Assembly: GCF_003234445.2 (NCBI RefSeq)
Contig: NZ_CP126269.1
Span: 2,480,001 to 2,544,000, forward strand
DNA from: Curtobacterium sp. MCLR17_036
Lineage (GTDB): Bacteria > Actinomycetota > Actinomycetes > Actinomycetales > Microbacteriaceae
DNA length: 64,000 nucleotides
Direction of reading: 5' to 3'
The notes beneath the pieces are model-generated. The model was not told the DNA's origin. It saw nothing but the letters and a program-made list of their open reading frames with translations, and did not search any database. Below are positions 46,627 to 55,775 of this stretch, in pieces. The translations under genes were made by a program, and so were the position numbers. Each line of letters begins with the position of its first letter. Positions within the stretch are counted from its first letter, which is position 1.

Positions 46627-48858
46627 TCAGCGGCGACGGCGCAGGGTCGAGAAGATCCCCTGCACGACCTCCTTCGCGATGGTGCGTCCGAGGGACGAGC
46701 CGAGCAGCTCGGACAGCGGGTCGTCGGCCTTCCGGCTCGTCGTCGTGCGTGTGCTCCGCCCGGACCGGCTCGACCGCCGTGACGCAGCCGCGCGCTCGGC
46801 GCGTTCGAACTCGCGCTGGGCCCGCTCGTACTCCTGCTGGGCAGCGGCTCGCTCCTTCGCCTCCCGCTTCTCCTGCGCGGCGGCCTCCTTCGCGGCGGTG
46901 GCGGCGCTGCGTGCGGCGGCCTCCTCGGCTGCGGCTGCAGCGGCCGCGGCGTCCTTCGCCGCCTCCGCCGCAGCGGCCTCGGCCGCCGCGGCCTCCATCC
47001 GGCGTGCCAGGACCTCGCGGGCGGAGTCGGGGTCGACGGGGGTGCCGTAGGTGGCGAGCAGCCGCGACGACGCGACACGGGCCTCCAGGTCCGCCGCCGG
47101 CAGCGGGTCCATCGATCCCTGCGGAGCGCGCAGGCGCGTCCACGCGACCGGCGTCGGCGCCCCCTGCTCGTTCATCACGGTGACGATCGCCTCGCCCGTC
47201 GCGAGCGAGGTGAGCACCTCGCCCAGGTCGTAGTCGCTCGACGGGTAGGTGGACACCGTCGCGCGCAGGGCCTTCGCGTCGTCCGGGGTGTGCGCGCGGA
47301 GCTGGTGCTGGATCCGCGACCCGAGCTGCGCGAGGACGTCGCTCGGCACGTCCTTCGGCGTCTGCGTCACGAAGACGACCCCGACGCCCTTCGACCGGAT
47401 GAGCCGCACGGTTCGAACGATCTGCTCGGTGAAGTCGCGCGAGGCGCCATCGAACAGCAGGTGGGCCTCGTCGAAGAAGAACACGAGCTCGGGCTTGTCC
47501 TGGTCGCCGACCTCGGGCAGCTCGTTGAACAGGTCGGCCAGCAGCCACATCAGGAACGTCGAGAAGACCTCGGGCTGGTCCTGCACGCCGGGCACCTCGA
47601 GCAGGCTGATGATGCCGCGGCCGTCGGGAGCGGTGCGCAGGAACTCCCGGGTGTCGATCTCGGGCGCACCGAAGAAGCGGTCGGCGCCCTTGTCGGCGAA
47701 GGTGACGAGTTCGCGCAGGATCACGCCGGCGGTCTGCTTCGACAACCCGCCGAGCTCGGCGAGTTCTGCCTTGCCCTGGTCGCTCACCAGGAACGTCAGC
47801 ACGCTCCGCAGGTCCGCCAGGTCGACCAACGGCAGGCCGGCCTGCTCGGCGTGGTGGAAGACCAGTCCGAGCGACGACTCCTGCGTGTCGTTCAGTCGGA
47901 GCACCTTCGCCATGAGCAGCGGTCCGAACCCGGACACGGTGGCCCGGATCGGCACGCCCGTGCCCCGCCCGCCGAGCGAGTAGAACTCCGTCGCGCTGGC
48001 CGCACCGGACCACTGCTGTCCGATGCCGGCGGTCCGGGCGAGCAGCTTGTCGTTCGGCTCCCCCGCCGCCGCCAGTCCGGACAGGTCGCCCTTGACGTCG
48101 GCGGCGAACACGGGCACGCCGTTCGCGGCGATCTGCTCGGCGAGCAGCTGCAACGTGCGGGTCTTGCCGGTGCCGGTGGCCCCGGCGACGAGGCCGTGCC
48201 GGTTCAGCATGCCGAGCGGGATGCGGACCTGGACGTCGGGGTCCGCCTCGCCGTTCACCAGGGCACCGAGTTCGAGTGCGCTGCCCGCGACGGTGTACCC
48301 GGCGCGGACCGCGGCGACCGCCTCCGGTCCCAGCGGGCCCGCTCCTGCCGGGCCGGGAGGCACGGGGCCGGCCGGCGGGGCGGGCGCCGGTTCCGGGGCG
48401 GTCACGGCCACCGCCGGGGCGGCTTCCGGTGGCAGGGTCGCGGCCGGGGCGGCGTCCGGTGCCGGGCTCGCGGCTGGGGCGGCGTCCGGCGCCGGGGCAT
48501 CGTCGGGTGACGGGGCCTTGTCGGGTGACGGGGCCTTGTCGGGTGGCGGGCTCGCGGCGGACGCGGGCTCCGCGTCGGGGGTGAGACGGGCCTCCTGGCC
48601 GGTGGGGACAGGGGCGCCGGCGGCAGCGGGCTCCGCGTCGGAGGCGAGACGGGCCTCCTGGCCGGTGGGGTCCGAGGCGGCGGCGGGCTCCGCGTCGGAC
48701 GCCATGCCCTGCTGCGCCGTGGCCGACGCCTGCGCGGCGAGCGCGGCGGCCAGCTCCTCGGCGCGTTGGGCGGCCTGTTCGGCGAGCCGACGTGCCTCGT
48801 CCGCCGCCTGCCTGGCGGCCTCGGCCGCTGCCCGTGCCTGCTCCACCGCGTCGCTCAT
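46627..48858 (-). CDS. HerA-like P-loop ATPase (DUF853) with long N-terminal disordered region
   Basis: A 743-residue ATPase. N-terminal coiled coil (about 5-45), then 130 residues of Ala/Pro-rich sequence with internal repeats (SDAEPAAA, TGQEARL, SPDKAP), then the HerA/DUF853 ATPase: Walker A GATGTGKT (226-233), Walker B LVFFFDEAHLLF and arginine/sensor motifs in VVFVTQTPKDVPSDVLAQLGSRIQHQLR. The C-terminal region (about 610-700) is an Ala/Glu/Arg coiled coil ending in basic residues. DUF853 proteins resemble HerA DNA-translocating motors; no nuclease partner (NurA) is near. The ATG follows TATGCT by six bases. Substrate is unknown, probably DNA. Confidence 0.83.
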   Translation of the reverse strand: MSDAVEQARAAAEAARQAADEARRLAEQAAQRAEELAAALAAQASATAQQGMASDAEPAAASDPTGQEARLASDAEPAAAGAPVPTGQEARLTPDAEPASAASPPPDKAPSPDKAPSPDDAPAPDAAPAASPAPDAAPAATLPPEAAPAVAVTAPEPAPAPPAGPVPPGPAGAGPLGPEAVAAVRAGYTVAGSALELGALVNGEADPDVQVRIPLGMLNRHGLVAGATGTGKTRTLQLLAEQIAANGVPVFAADVKGDLSGLAAAGEPNDKLLARTAGIGQQWSGAASATEFYSLGGRGTGVPIRATVSGFGPLLMAKVLRLNDTQESSLGLVFHHAEQAGLPLVDLADLRSVLTFLVSDQGKAELAELGGLSKQTAGVILRELVTFADKGADRFFGAPEIDTREFLRTAPDGRGIISLLEVPGVQDQPEVFSTFLMWLLADLFNELPEVGDQDKPELVFFFDEAHLLFDGASRDFTEQIVRTVRLIRSKGVGVVFVTQTPKDVPSDVLAQLGSRIQHQLRAHTPDDAKALRATVSTYPSSDYDLGEVLTSLATGEAIVTVMNEQGAPTPVAWTRLRAPQGSMDPLPAADLEARVASSRLLATYGTPVDPDSAREVLARRMEAAAAEAAAAEAAKDAAAAAAAAEEAAARSAATAAKEAAAQEKREAKERAAAQQEYERAQREFERAERAAASRRSSRSGRSTRTTTSRKADDPLSELLGSSLGRTIAKEVVQGIFSTLRRRR

Positions 48859-48864
48859 GCCGCC

Positions 48865-48870
48865 AGCATA
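48865..48870 (-). promoter_or_regulatory. Putative -10 element (TATGCT) of the HerA-like gene, leaderless spacing
   Basis: TATGCT on the minus strand is six bases from the ATG, the best match to the TANNNT consensus in the set. Confidence 0.6.
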
Positions 48871-49038
48871 TGGACGCGACTCCGGACACGGTACGGTCCA
48901 GCCGCGACCCCGATCCGGTGCGACGAGATCGTCGTCGTGCGACGTCGGTCTCGTCGTTCAGGGTCGTCAGGCCGACCGGCGCGTCAGGCAGACCGCCCCG
49001 TCAGGTCGACCGCCCCGCCGCGCCGGCCTGCCCGCTCG

Positions 49039-50292
49039 TCAGTGGGTGAGCGCCGGCACCGTCTTCGGTCGGACGACGACCCAGAGCACCACGATCGCCA
49101 TGGCCGCGGTCGAGCCCATCACCATCGCCATCGGCGTCGCGGTCGTGATGCCGAGCCAGCCGACGACCGGCGAGATGAGCCCGGCGACGCCGAAGTTCAG
49201 CGCGCCGAGGAGCGACGCGGCGGTCCCGGCTTCCTTGCCGTGGGCGGCGAGGCCGATGACCTGCACGAGCGGGAACGAGAAACCGCAGGCGGCGATGAAG
49301 AACCACAGCGGCACGAGCACGCCGACGAGCCCGGCGCCGAGCTGGTCGAGGACGATGATCGCGACCGAGGCGAGCAGCAGCGTCGCCGTCGAGCACGCCA
49401 GGATCCACTGCGGACCGACGCGCTGCGCCAGGCGCGCGGAGATCTGCACGCCGAGCACGACACCGACCGAGTTGACGGCGAACAGCAGGCCGTACTGCTG
49501 CGCATCGAGTCCGTAGACGCCCTGGAACAGGAACGGCGACGAGCTGAGGTACGAGAACAGGCCACTGAAGACCATGGCGCCGATGAGCGCGACGCCGACG
49601 AAGATGCGGTCCGAGAACAGGGCCTTGTACCGCTGCCCGATGGTCGAGTGCCCGGCCTCGTGACGGCGGGCCGGCGGCAGGGTCTCGACGATGAGCAGGA
49701 TCGACGCGATGACGACGGCGAGGCCGTAGCAGGCGAGGAACACGAAGATGCCGCGCCAGCTGGTGAACCGGAGCATCTGCGAGCCGATGAGCGGCGCGAG
49801 GATCGGGGCGAGGCCGTTCACCATCGCCAGGCGCGACAGCATCCGGACGAGCGGCTTGCCGCCGAACAGGTCGCGGACGGTCGCCATCGCGACGACACCG
49901 CCGGCCGCGGCACCCATGCCCTGCAGCACGCGGAAGACCGCGAGCAGCTCGATGTCCGGCGCGGTCGCGGCACCGATCGAGGCGCCGATGTGCACCGTCG
50001 TCGCCACGATGAGCGGCAGGCGGCGACCGACCTTGTCGCTCCAGGGTCCGACGAGGAGCTGGCCGACCGCGAACCCGAGCGTCGTCGCCGTCAGGGTCAG
50101 CTGCACGGCACCGTCGGTGACGCCGAACTGCTCCTTGAGGGCCGGGAACGCCGGCAGGTACAGGTCGATGGTGAACGGCCCGAGCGCGGTCAGTGCGCCC
50201 AGGACGAAGACGTAGACGAGTCGCTGCCCGCGGGAGAGCGAGTCTCCGGGGTGCAGGACCCGGATCGAACCGGTGGTGGCGGGCGCGGTCAC
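49039..50292 (-). CDS. MFS multidrug efflux transporter (Bcr/CflA family)
   Basis: A 417-residue 12-helix proton-driven exporter of drugs and small compounds. Family marks: the N-terminal LGALTALGPFTIDLYLPAFPAL, motif A QLLVGPWSDKVGRRLPLI, and motif C-like VFRVLQGMGAAAGGVVAMATVRDLF. GTG start with AAGGA upstream. A -10 (TAGGAT at 50365-50370) lies about 70 bases upstream and a 12-bp palindrome sits just beyond it. The divergent neighbour is a TetR regulator, the usual arrangement for regulated efflux. Substrates are unknown. Confidence 0.87.
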   Translation of the reverse strand: MTAPATTGSIRVLHPGDSLSRGQRLVYVFVLGALTALGPFTIDLYLPAFPALKEQFGVTDGAVQLTLTATTLGFAVGQLLVGPWSDKVGRRLPLIVATTVHIGASIGAATAPDIELLAVFRVLQGMGAAAGGVVAMATVRDLFGGKPLVRMLSRLAMVNGLAPILAPLIGSQMLRFTSWRGIFVFLACYGLAVVIASILLIVETLPPARRHEAGHSTIGQRYKALFSDRIFVGVALIGAMVFSGLFSYLSSSPFLFQGVYGLDAQQYGLLFAVNSVGVVLGVQISARLAQRVGPQWILACSTATLLLASVAIIVLDQLGAGLVGVLVPLWFFIAACGFSFPLVQVIGLAAHGKEAGTAASLLGALNFGVAGLISPVVGWLGITTATPMAMVMGSTAAMAIVVLWVVVRPKTVPALTH

Positions 50293-50341
50293 GAGCAGCA
50301 GTCCTTCGACCTCGGGGCGGGGAGGGTGATCGCGGCTCGAT

Positions 50342-50353
50342 CGAATCGATTCG
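50342..50353. promoter_or_regulatory. Perfect 12-bp palindrome, candidate TetR operator
   Basis: CGAATCGATTCG lies a few bases after the predicted start of the efflux transcript (minus strand -10 at 50365-50370), between the efflux gene and the divergent TetR gene. Confidence 0.6.
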
Positions 50354-50504
50354 TCCGCGGAACCATCCTACGGGTCGCGAGAGCGCTCACGAAGCGGTGC
50401 CGCGTGTTGCCGGTCGTCCCGGGGTCCCGCCGGGCGCACCGTGCGGTACCGTCGGACTGCTCGGGGACTCCCGGCACGTTCAGCATCAGAAGGGGGTGGG
50501 TGTC

Positions 50505-51086
50505 ATGGTGGACGCTCGGATCCTGCACACGACCGCTGCCCTGCGCGAGGCGATCCTCCGGCTCGCCACCGACCGTCCGGTCTCCACGATCACCGTCGCG
50601 GACGTCACCCGCGCCGCCGGCATCAACCGCGCCACGTTCTACTCGCACGCCGTCTCCCCCGGCTCGCTGCTCGCGGACGTCCTGACGCCGGAACTCGACC
50701 GCATCCGCGAGGACGACGCCGCGGCCCGACGCACCGCTGCCGCCCGGGGTGCGGACGCCGCCGAGCTCGCCGCCATCACCCGCCGCGGCATCAACGCGGT
50801 CGTCGAGCACGTCACGGCCCACCGGGACATCTACTGCAAGGCGTTGCCCGACCCGAACGACGCCTCGCTGCACCGCCTGCTCGTCGAGCACTTCACCGTG
50901 TCGAGCGTCCAGCACATCCAGGAACTCGACCCGGCGTCGCGCCCGCCGCTGCTCGACGACGTCGCCGCCGGCTTCGTGGCGCAGGGGTTCGTCGGCGCCA
51001 TCGAGGCCTGGCTCGCCGGACCCCGCCGCTCCCGCAAGGCGCTGGTCGAGACGATCACGCTGTCGTTCCCGGCCTGGTGGAACTGA
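50505..51086 (+). CDS. TetR-family transcriptional regulator
   Basis: A 193-residue regulator with an N-terminal TetR-type helix-turn-helix (TTAALREAILRLATDRPVSTITVADVTRAAGINRATFYSHAVS, about 7-50) and a helical C-terminal domain with the family-like HRLLVEHFTVSSVQHI. ATG with AAGGGGG upstream. Divergently placed from the Bcr/CflA transporter, so it likely represses that gene in the absence of a drug. The 12-bp palindrome in the shared spacer is the best candidate site. Confidence 0.83.
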   Translation: MVDARILHTTAALREAILRLATDRPVSTITVADVTRAAGINRATFYSHAVSPGSLLADVLTPELDRIREDDAAARRTAAARGADAAELAAITRRGINAVVEHVTAHRDIYCKALPDPNDASLHRLLVEHFTVSSVQHIQELDPASRPPLLDDVAAGFVAQGFVGAIEAWLAGPRRSRKALVETITLSFPAWWN

Positions 51087-51093
51087 CCGCTCG

Positions 51094-51648
51094 CTAGTCG
51101 GTACCGGCGTCGTCGACCGACGGCTTCTCGCCGCGCTGCAGGGACCGGACGACGTCCACCGCCGCCGCTGCGAGCTCCGCGTCGTCCGCACCGCCCGGCA
51201 CCCGGTAGTCGGCCGAGACGCCGTCACCACCGGTGCCCGTCGCGGGCAGCGGGTCGCCGAGCGACACCACCACGACCCCGGCGTCGTGCGCGGTCCGGAC
51301 GACACCGGTCAGCGCGGAGGCGTCGGCGGCGCGGACCAGCAGCGCCTTCGCGCCGGACCGGACGAGTCCGGCGACCGCCGAGCGCTGGGCGGCCGCGGCA
51401 CCGGACGCCGGTGCGACCCGGACGACGGGGCGGAAGCCGGCGTCGCGCAGGCCGGTGCGCAGCTCGGTGGCGAGTGCGGCGTCGTCGTGGACGACCACGA
51501 CCCCGATGACGGCCTGCTGGTCGAAGCCGCCGTCCGAGCTCGTCAGGTCCGTGCTCTGCACGGGCGTGGGCGCGACGGAGGTCGTGCCCTGGCAGCCGGC
51601 CAGCACCAGGACCGTCAGCAGGGCGCCGACGGCGACGACGGAGCGCAT
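51094..51648 (-). CDS. Lipoprotein with periplasmic-binding-protein-like domain
   Basis: A 184-residue lipoprotein: the signal ends with lipobox LVLAGC, cysteine about residue 20, so it would be lipid-anchored outside the membrane. The rest resembles one lobe of a type I sugar-binding protein (VIGVVVVHDDAALATELRTGLRDAGFRP, AAQRSAVAGLVRSGAKALLVRAADASALTGVV, AHDAGVVVVSLGDP); the second lobe is mostly missing. The ATG is preferred over a GTG three codons upstream because TAGCGT lies seven bases before it. That hexamer overlaps the stop of the next MFS gene. Ligand unknown; no ABC transporter is adjacent. Confidence 0.72.
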   Translation of the reverse strand: MRSVVAVGALLTVLVLAGCQGTTSVAPTPVQSTDLTSSDGGFDQQAVIGVVVVHDDAALATELRTGLRDAGFRPVVRVAPASGAAAAQRSAVAGLVRSGAKALLVRAADASALTGVVRTAHDAGVVVVSLGDPLPATGTGGDGVSADYRVPGGADDAELAAAAVDVVRSLQRGEKPSVDDAGTD

Positions 51649-51658
51649 GCCGGCCACG

Positions 51659-53038
51659 CTACCCGCCCGTCCGCGGTGCCGGGACGGGACCGAGTCGCCG
51701 GACCGCCGCGACCGCCAGCGCCGCGAACAGGATCATGGCGCCGAAGACGAGCGGGAAGGCGACCGTCCCCTGCGCGCCGCCCGTCGCCGTGAACAGCAGG
51801 CCGGTGGCGGCGAGGCCGATGACGCTGCCCGAGGCGTCGGCGATGGTCAGCGCCGAGCTCGCGAAGCCGTCGTCGCCCTCGCCGGAGAAGCGCAGCGTCA
51901 GCATCGAGGTGCGCGGGTAGATCGCCCCCATGCCGGCACCGCCGACGAACCAGCCGGCCACGAGCACCCACCACGGCAGGTGCAGGGCGGCGACCGCGAA
52001 CGCCGTCAGCAGGCTCACGAGCACCAGGGCGAGGCCGACGCCGAAGGTGCGCTGCGCGGTCAGGCGTTCCTCGCCGACCTTCCCGTGGGCCCAGCTCGCA
52101 CCCGCCCAGCTCAGCGCGGCGACGGTGAGCGCGAGCCCGGCGGTGGAGGGCTGCAGCCCGTGCTCCGCCTGCAGCAGGAAGGGCACGTAGGCCTCACTGC
52201 CGAAGAACGACGCCGCCATGAGACCGCGGAGCAGCACGACCGACGGCAACCCGGCCGCCGCGCGGAAGGTGCCGGTGGGCAGCAGCGGCCGGAGTGCGAA
52301 CCAGGTGCCGACCAGGCCGACCGCGACGGCGGCGACCATCCCCCACGGGGTCAGGTCCGGTGCGACGTTGAGCAGCAGGATCGCGACCGCGGCGGCGACC
52401 GACCACCCGATCCGGGTCCGCTGCCACGGCGGTCGCAGGCCCTCGGCGGGCGGGTGCAGGCGGCCGAGGGTCGGCACGAGCAGGGTGAAGGCGGCGACGG
52501 CGATCACGAGCGCACCGGCGAACACCCAGTGCCAGTCCCACACGTCGGTGACGATGCCGGCCAGCGCCGGTCCGACGAGCGCCGGCACCACCCAGGCGGC
52601 GGCGAACCCGGCGAACACCGGGCCGTGCAGCTCGGCGGGGAAGATCCGGGCCACGAGCACGTAGAGCACGACGTCGATCGCGCCCGCGCCGAAGCCCTCG
52701 ACGAGCCGGCCGACCAGGAAGACCGTCATCGTCGGAGCGGTCATCACCACCGCGGTACCGGCCGCGAAGAGCAGCGCCGACACCCACGCGACGACGCGTC
52801 CGCCCGCGCGGTCCGCCCAGTTCCCCGCCAGCACCATGCCCGGCACGCCGGCGGCCAGCGGTGCGGCGAACGCGAGCGCGTACAGCGCCTCGCCGTCGAG
52901 GTCGCGGCTGATCACCGGCATGATCGTCGTCATCGCCAGGTTCTGGAAGGCGGCGACGCCGACGATCGCGACCATGCCGATCGTCGCGAGGGCGTGTCCC
53001 CCGCTGAACAGGCCCGTCCTCGTCGCCGTGGTGCTCAC
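51659..53038 (-). CDS. MFS transporter, 14-helix-like
   Basis: A 459-residue membrane transporter with about 12-14 hydrophobic segments. Motif A appears as GNWADRAGGRVVAWVSALLFAAGT, and the QPSTAGLALTVAALSWAGASWAHG and GGAGMGAIYPRTSMLTL blocks resemble the DHA2-type drug/H+ exporters. GTG start with TACGAT exactly six bases upstream (leaderless). The downstream lipoprotein gene starts 10 bases after its stop. Substrate unknown. Confidence 0.83.
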   Translation of the reverse strand: MSTTATRTGLFSGGHALATIGMVAIVGVAAFQNLAMTTIMPVISRDLDGEALYALAFAAPLAAGVPGMVLAGNWADRAGGRVVAWVSALLFAAGTAVVMTAPTMTVFLVGRLVEGFGAGAIDVVLYVLVARIFPAELHGPVFAGFAAAWVVPALVGPALAGIVTDVWDWHWVFAGALVIAVAAFTLLVPTLGRLHPPAEGLRPPWQRTRIGWSVAAAVAILLLNVAPDLTPWGMVAAVAVGLVGTWFALRPLLPTGTFRAAAGLPSVVLLRGLMAASFFGSEAYVPFLLQAEHGLQPSTAGLALTVAALSWAGASWAHGKVGEERLTAQRTFGVGLALVLVSLLTAFAVAALHLPWWVLVAGWFVGGAGMGAIYPRTSMLTLRFSGEGDDGFASSALTIADASGSVIGLAATGLLFTATGGAQGTVAFPLVFGAMILFAALAVAAVRRLGPVPAPRTGG

Positions 53039-53089
53039 GGTTTCATCGTAGGGGTGCCCGGCGACGCCGCCGGCCGGGACCGGCGACGG

Positions 53090-54235
53090 TCAGCGCGCGA
53101 GCGCCTGCTGCACGTCCGCGATGAGGTCGCCGGCGTCCTCGATGCCGACGGACAGCCGCACGACGTTCTCCGGCACGGCGAGCTCGGTGCCCCGCACCGA
53201 CGCGTGCGTCATCTCGCTCGGGTACCCGATGAGCGACTCGACCCCGCCGAGCGACTCGGCCAGCGCGAACAGCTCGGTCGACTCCGCGAACCGCTTCGCC
53301 GCGGCCGGCCCGCCGGAGAGCGCCACGGACAGCATGCCGCCGAACCCGCGCATCTGCCGGGCGGCGACGTCGTGCCCCGGGTGGTCGGACAGGCCCGGGT
53401 AGTAGACGCGCTCGACACCGGGCGCGGACACGAGCGCCTCGGCCACGGCCTGCGCGTTCGCGGAGTGCCGTTCCATCCGGACGGCGAGCGTCTTGATGCC
53501 GCGGGTGGTCAGGAACGCGTCGAACGGCGACGAGATCGCGCCGGCGCCGAACTGCAGGAACTGCACCTTCGCCGCGAGCTCCTCATCGGCGAGCACGACG
53601 GCCCCGCCGACGACGTCGGAGTGGCCGCCGAGGTACTTCGTCGCCGAGTACACGACGACGTCCGCGCCGAGCGACAGCGGCTGCTGCAGGTACGGCGACG
53701 CGAAGGTGTTGTCCACGACGACGACCGCGCCGGCCTCGTGCCCGAGGGTGGCGAGGGCCGCGATGTCGGCGATCTTCATGAGCGGGTTCGTCGGCGTCTC
53801 GACCCAGAGCACGGTCGCGTCCGGCGCGTCCTGCAGCGCCGCACGCACCTGGTCGAGCTCGCTCATGTCGACGACGACGAGTTCGACGCCCCACGGCACG
53901 TGCAGGCGGTTGACCAGGCGGTGCGTGCCGCCGTAGACGTCGTTGCCCATCACCACGCGTGCACCGGGCGACAGGACCGAACGGAGCAGGGCGTCCTCGG
54001 CGGCGAGGCCGGAGGAGAACGAGTACGCGGCGACGCCACCGTCGAGGTCGGCGAGCAGGGCCTGCAGGCCGTCGCGCGTCGGGTTGCCGGAACGGGAGTA
54101 CTCGTAGCCGTTCCGCATGCCGCCGATGCCGTCCTGCACGTACGTCGAGGTCACGTGGATGGGCGGGATCACGGCGCCGGTGGCGCCGTCGGGCTCCTGG
54201 CCGGCGTGGATGGCTCGGGTGCTGAACTCGGTCAT
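53090..54235 (-). CDS. metB: Cystathionine gamma-synthase/gamma-lyase family enzyme
   Basis: A 381-residue PLP enzyme. It has SRSGNPTRDGLQALLADLDGG, the PLP lysine (Lys200 in VYSATKYLGGHSD) and the VDNTFASPYLQQPLSLG block of the Cys/Met metabolism family. The enzyme either makes cystathionine from an O-acyl-homoserine and cysteine or cleaves it to cysteine, 2-oxobutyrate and ammonia. Placed right after cbs in the same operon, cleavage (reverse transsulfuration) is the more likely role. ATG chosen by the family N-terminus; GGAG lies 11 bases upstream. Confidence 0.9.
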   Translation of the reverse strand: MTEFSTRAIHAGQEPDGATGAVIPPIHVTSTYVQDGIGGMRNGYEYSRSGNPTRDGLQALLADLDGGVAAYSFSSGLAAEDALLRSVLSPGARVVMGNDVYGGTHRLVNRLHVPWGVELVVVDMSELDQVRAALQDAPDATVLWVETPTNPLMKIADIAALATLGHEAGAVVVVDNTFASPYLQQPLSLGADVVVYSATKYLGGHSDVVGGAVVLADEELAAKVQFLQFGAGAISSPFDAFLTTRGIKTLAVRMERHSANAQAVAEALVSAPGVERVYYPGLSDHPGHDVAARQMRGFGGMLSVALSGGPAAAKRFAESTELFALAESLGGVESLIGYPSEMTHASVRGTELAVPENVVRLSVGIEDAGDLIADVQQALAR

Positions 54236-54260
54236 GGGTGTTCGTTCTCCAGGTCGGGTC

Positions 54261-54275
54261 GGACGGGAGGCGCGG
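54261..54275. repeat. GGNCGGGAGGCRCGG dispersed element in the cbs-metB spacer
   Basis: GGACGGGAGGCGCGG between two co-oriented genes, 25 bases upstream of the metB ATG, as with the copy between pta and ackA. Confidence 0.6.
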
Positions 54276-54317
54276 GTCGCGCCCGTCACGGGCGGTGCGT
54301 CGCGGACGCCGCCGGGT

Positions 54318-55682
54318 CTACTCGGACAGGTAGGTGAGCAGGTCGTGTCGCGTCAGCACCGTGACGGGCTTGCCGTCCTCGACGACGAGGAGCGCGTCCA
54401 CCGTCTCGAGCGCCCGGCGTGCGGCGGAGACGGACTCCCCCACGCCGATGAGCGGCAGCGGGTCGCCGACGAACCCGCTCAGGGCGTCGGTCATCCCCGC
54501 GGCACCGGTGAAGACCTGCTCGAGCAGGTCCTTCTCGGCGACGGCGCCGATGACCTCGCCGATGACGACGGGCGGCTCGGCGGTGAGCACGGGCATCTGC
54601 GAGACGCCGTACTTCGACATGATGTCGACGACGTCGCGCACGGTGTCGGCCGGGTGGGCGTGCACGAGGTCGGGCAGGCGTCCGTCCTTGCCGGCGATGA
54701 GCGACCCGACGGTGCGGGCGTCGTCGGTCTCGGCGAAGCCGTAGGAGCGCATCCAGCGGTCGTTGAAGATCTTGCCGAGGTACCCGCGGCCGCCGTCGGG
54801 CAGGAGCACCACGACGACGTCGTCCTCGGTGAGGTCGCGGGCCGCCCGGAGCGCGGCGACGACCGCCATGCCGCTCGAGCCGCCGACGAGCAGGCCCTCT
54901 TCGCGGGCGAGGCGCCGGGTCATCGCGAACGCGTCCGCGTCGGACACGGCGATGACCTCGTCGGCGATGTCCGGGTCGTAGGCGCCCGGCCAGAAGTCCT
55001 CGCCGACGCCCTCGACCAGGTACGGGCGGCCGGTGCCGCCGGAGTACACGGAGCCCTCCGGGTCGGCGCCGATGATGCGGACGCGACCACCGGAGGCCTC
55101 CTTGAGGTACTTGCCGGTGCCGGAGATGGTCCCCCCGGTGCCGACGCCCGCCACGAAGTGGGTGAGCTGCTCCTCGGTGTCGCGCCAGATCTCCGGGCCG
55201 GTGGTCTCGTAGTGGCTGCGCGGCCCGTTCGGGTTGGCGTACTGGTTCGGCTTGTAGGCGCCGGGGATCTCCTGCACCAGCCGGTCGGACACCGAGTAGT
55301 AGGACTCGGGGTGCTCCGGCGCGACCGCGGTCGGCGTGACGACGATCTCGGCGCCGTAGGCGGTGAGCACGTTGCGCTTGTCCTCGCCCACCTTGTCCGG
55401 CAGCACGAACACGCACCGGTACCCGCGCTGCTGCGCGACGAGCGCGAGCCCGACGCCGGTGTTGCCGGACGTCGGCTCGACGATGGTCCCGCCGGGCCGC
55501 AGGTCGCCGGAGGCCTCGGCGGCGTCGATGATCCGCGTGGCGATGCGGTCCTTCGAGGACCCCCCGGGGTTCAGGTACTCGACCTTCACCAGGACGGTCG
55601 CCCGCACCCCCTCGGTGACGCGGTTCAGCTTGACGAGCGGGGTGTTGCCGACGAGGTCGACGACGGAGTTCGCGTAACGCAC
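54318..55682 (-). CDS. cbs: Cystathionine beta-synthase
   Basis: A 454-residue PLP enzyme condensing homocysteine with serine to cystathionine. The catalytic domain has PLP Lys44 in GGSSKDR and the SGNTG motif, with GTGGTISGTGKYLKEA; from residue 340 two CBS motifs (about 340-395 and 400-454) form a regulatory pair. The GTG start follows TAGACT by exactly seven bases (leaderless). With metB downstream it forms a reverse transsulfuration operon that turns methionine sulfur into cysteine. Same gene pair as Rv1077-Rv1079 from memory. Confidence 0.93.
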   Translation of the reverse strand: MRYANSVVDLVGNTPLVKLNRVTEGVRATVLVKVEYLNPGGSSKDRIATRIIDAAEASGDLRPGGTIVEPTSGNTGVGLALVAQQRGYRCVFVLPDKVGEDKRNVLTAYGAEIVVTPTAVAPEHPESYYSVSDRLVQEIPGAYKPNQYANPNGPRSHYETTGPEIWRDTEEQLTHFVAGVGTGGTISGTGKYLKEASGGRVRIIGADPEGSVYSGGTGRPYLVEGVGEDFWPGAYDPDIADEVIAVSDADAFAMTRRLAREEGLLVGGSSGMAVVAALRAARDLTEDDVVVVLLPDGGRGYLGKIFNDRWMRSYGFAETDDARTVGSLIAGKDGRLPDLVHAHPADTVRDVVDIMSKYGVSQMPVLTAEPPVVIGEVIGAVAEKDLLEQVFTGAAGMTDALSGFVGDPLPLIGVGESVSAARRALETVDALLVVEDGKPVTVLTRHDLLTYLSE

Positions 55683-55689
55683 GCCCGCG

Positions 55690-55695
55690 AGTCTA
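55690..55695 (-). promoter_or_regulatory. Putative -10 element (TAGACT) of cbs, leaderless spacing
   Basis: TAGACT on the minus strand is seven bases from the cbs GTG. Confidence 0.55.
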
Positions 55696-55775
55696 CGTCG
55701 CGGACACCGCCCGCCGTCGGCTCGTGACGTGCGCGGACATCGCGGCGCAGACCCCGGTCCGACGACGCGACCCGA

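Noticed and set aside
54236..54317. SAM or cobalamin riboswitch before metB
   Set aside because: The spacer is 82 bases and holds only a ribosome-binding site and the GGNCGGGAGGCRCGG element; no riboswitch core is visible.
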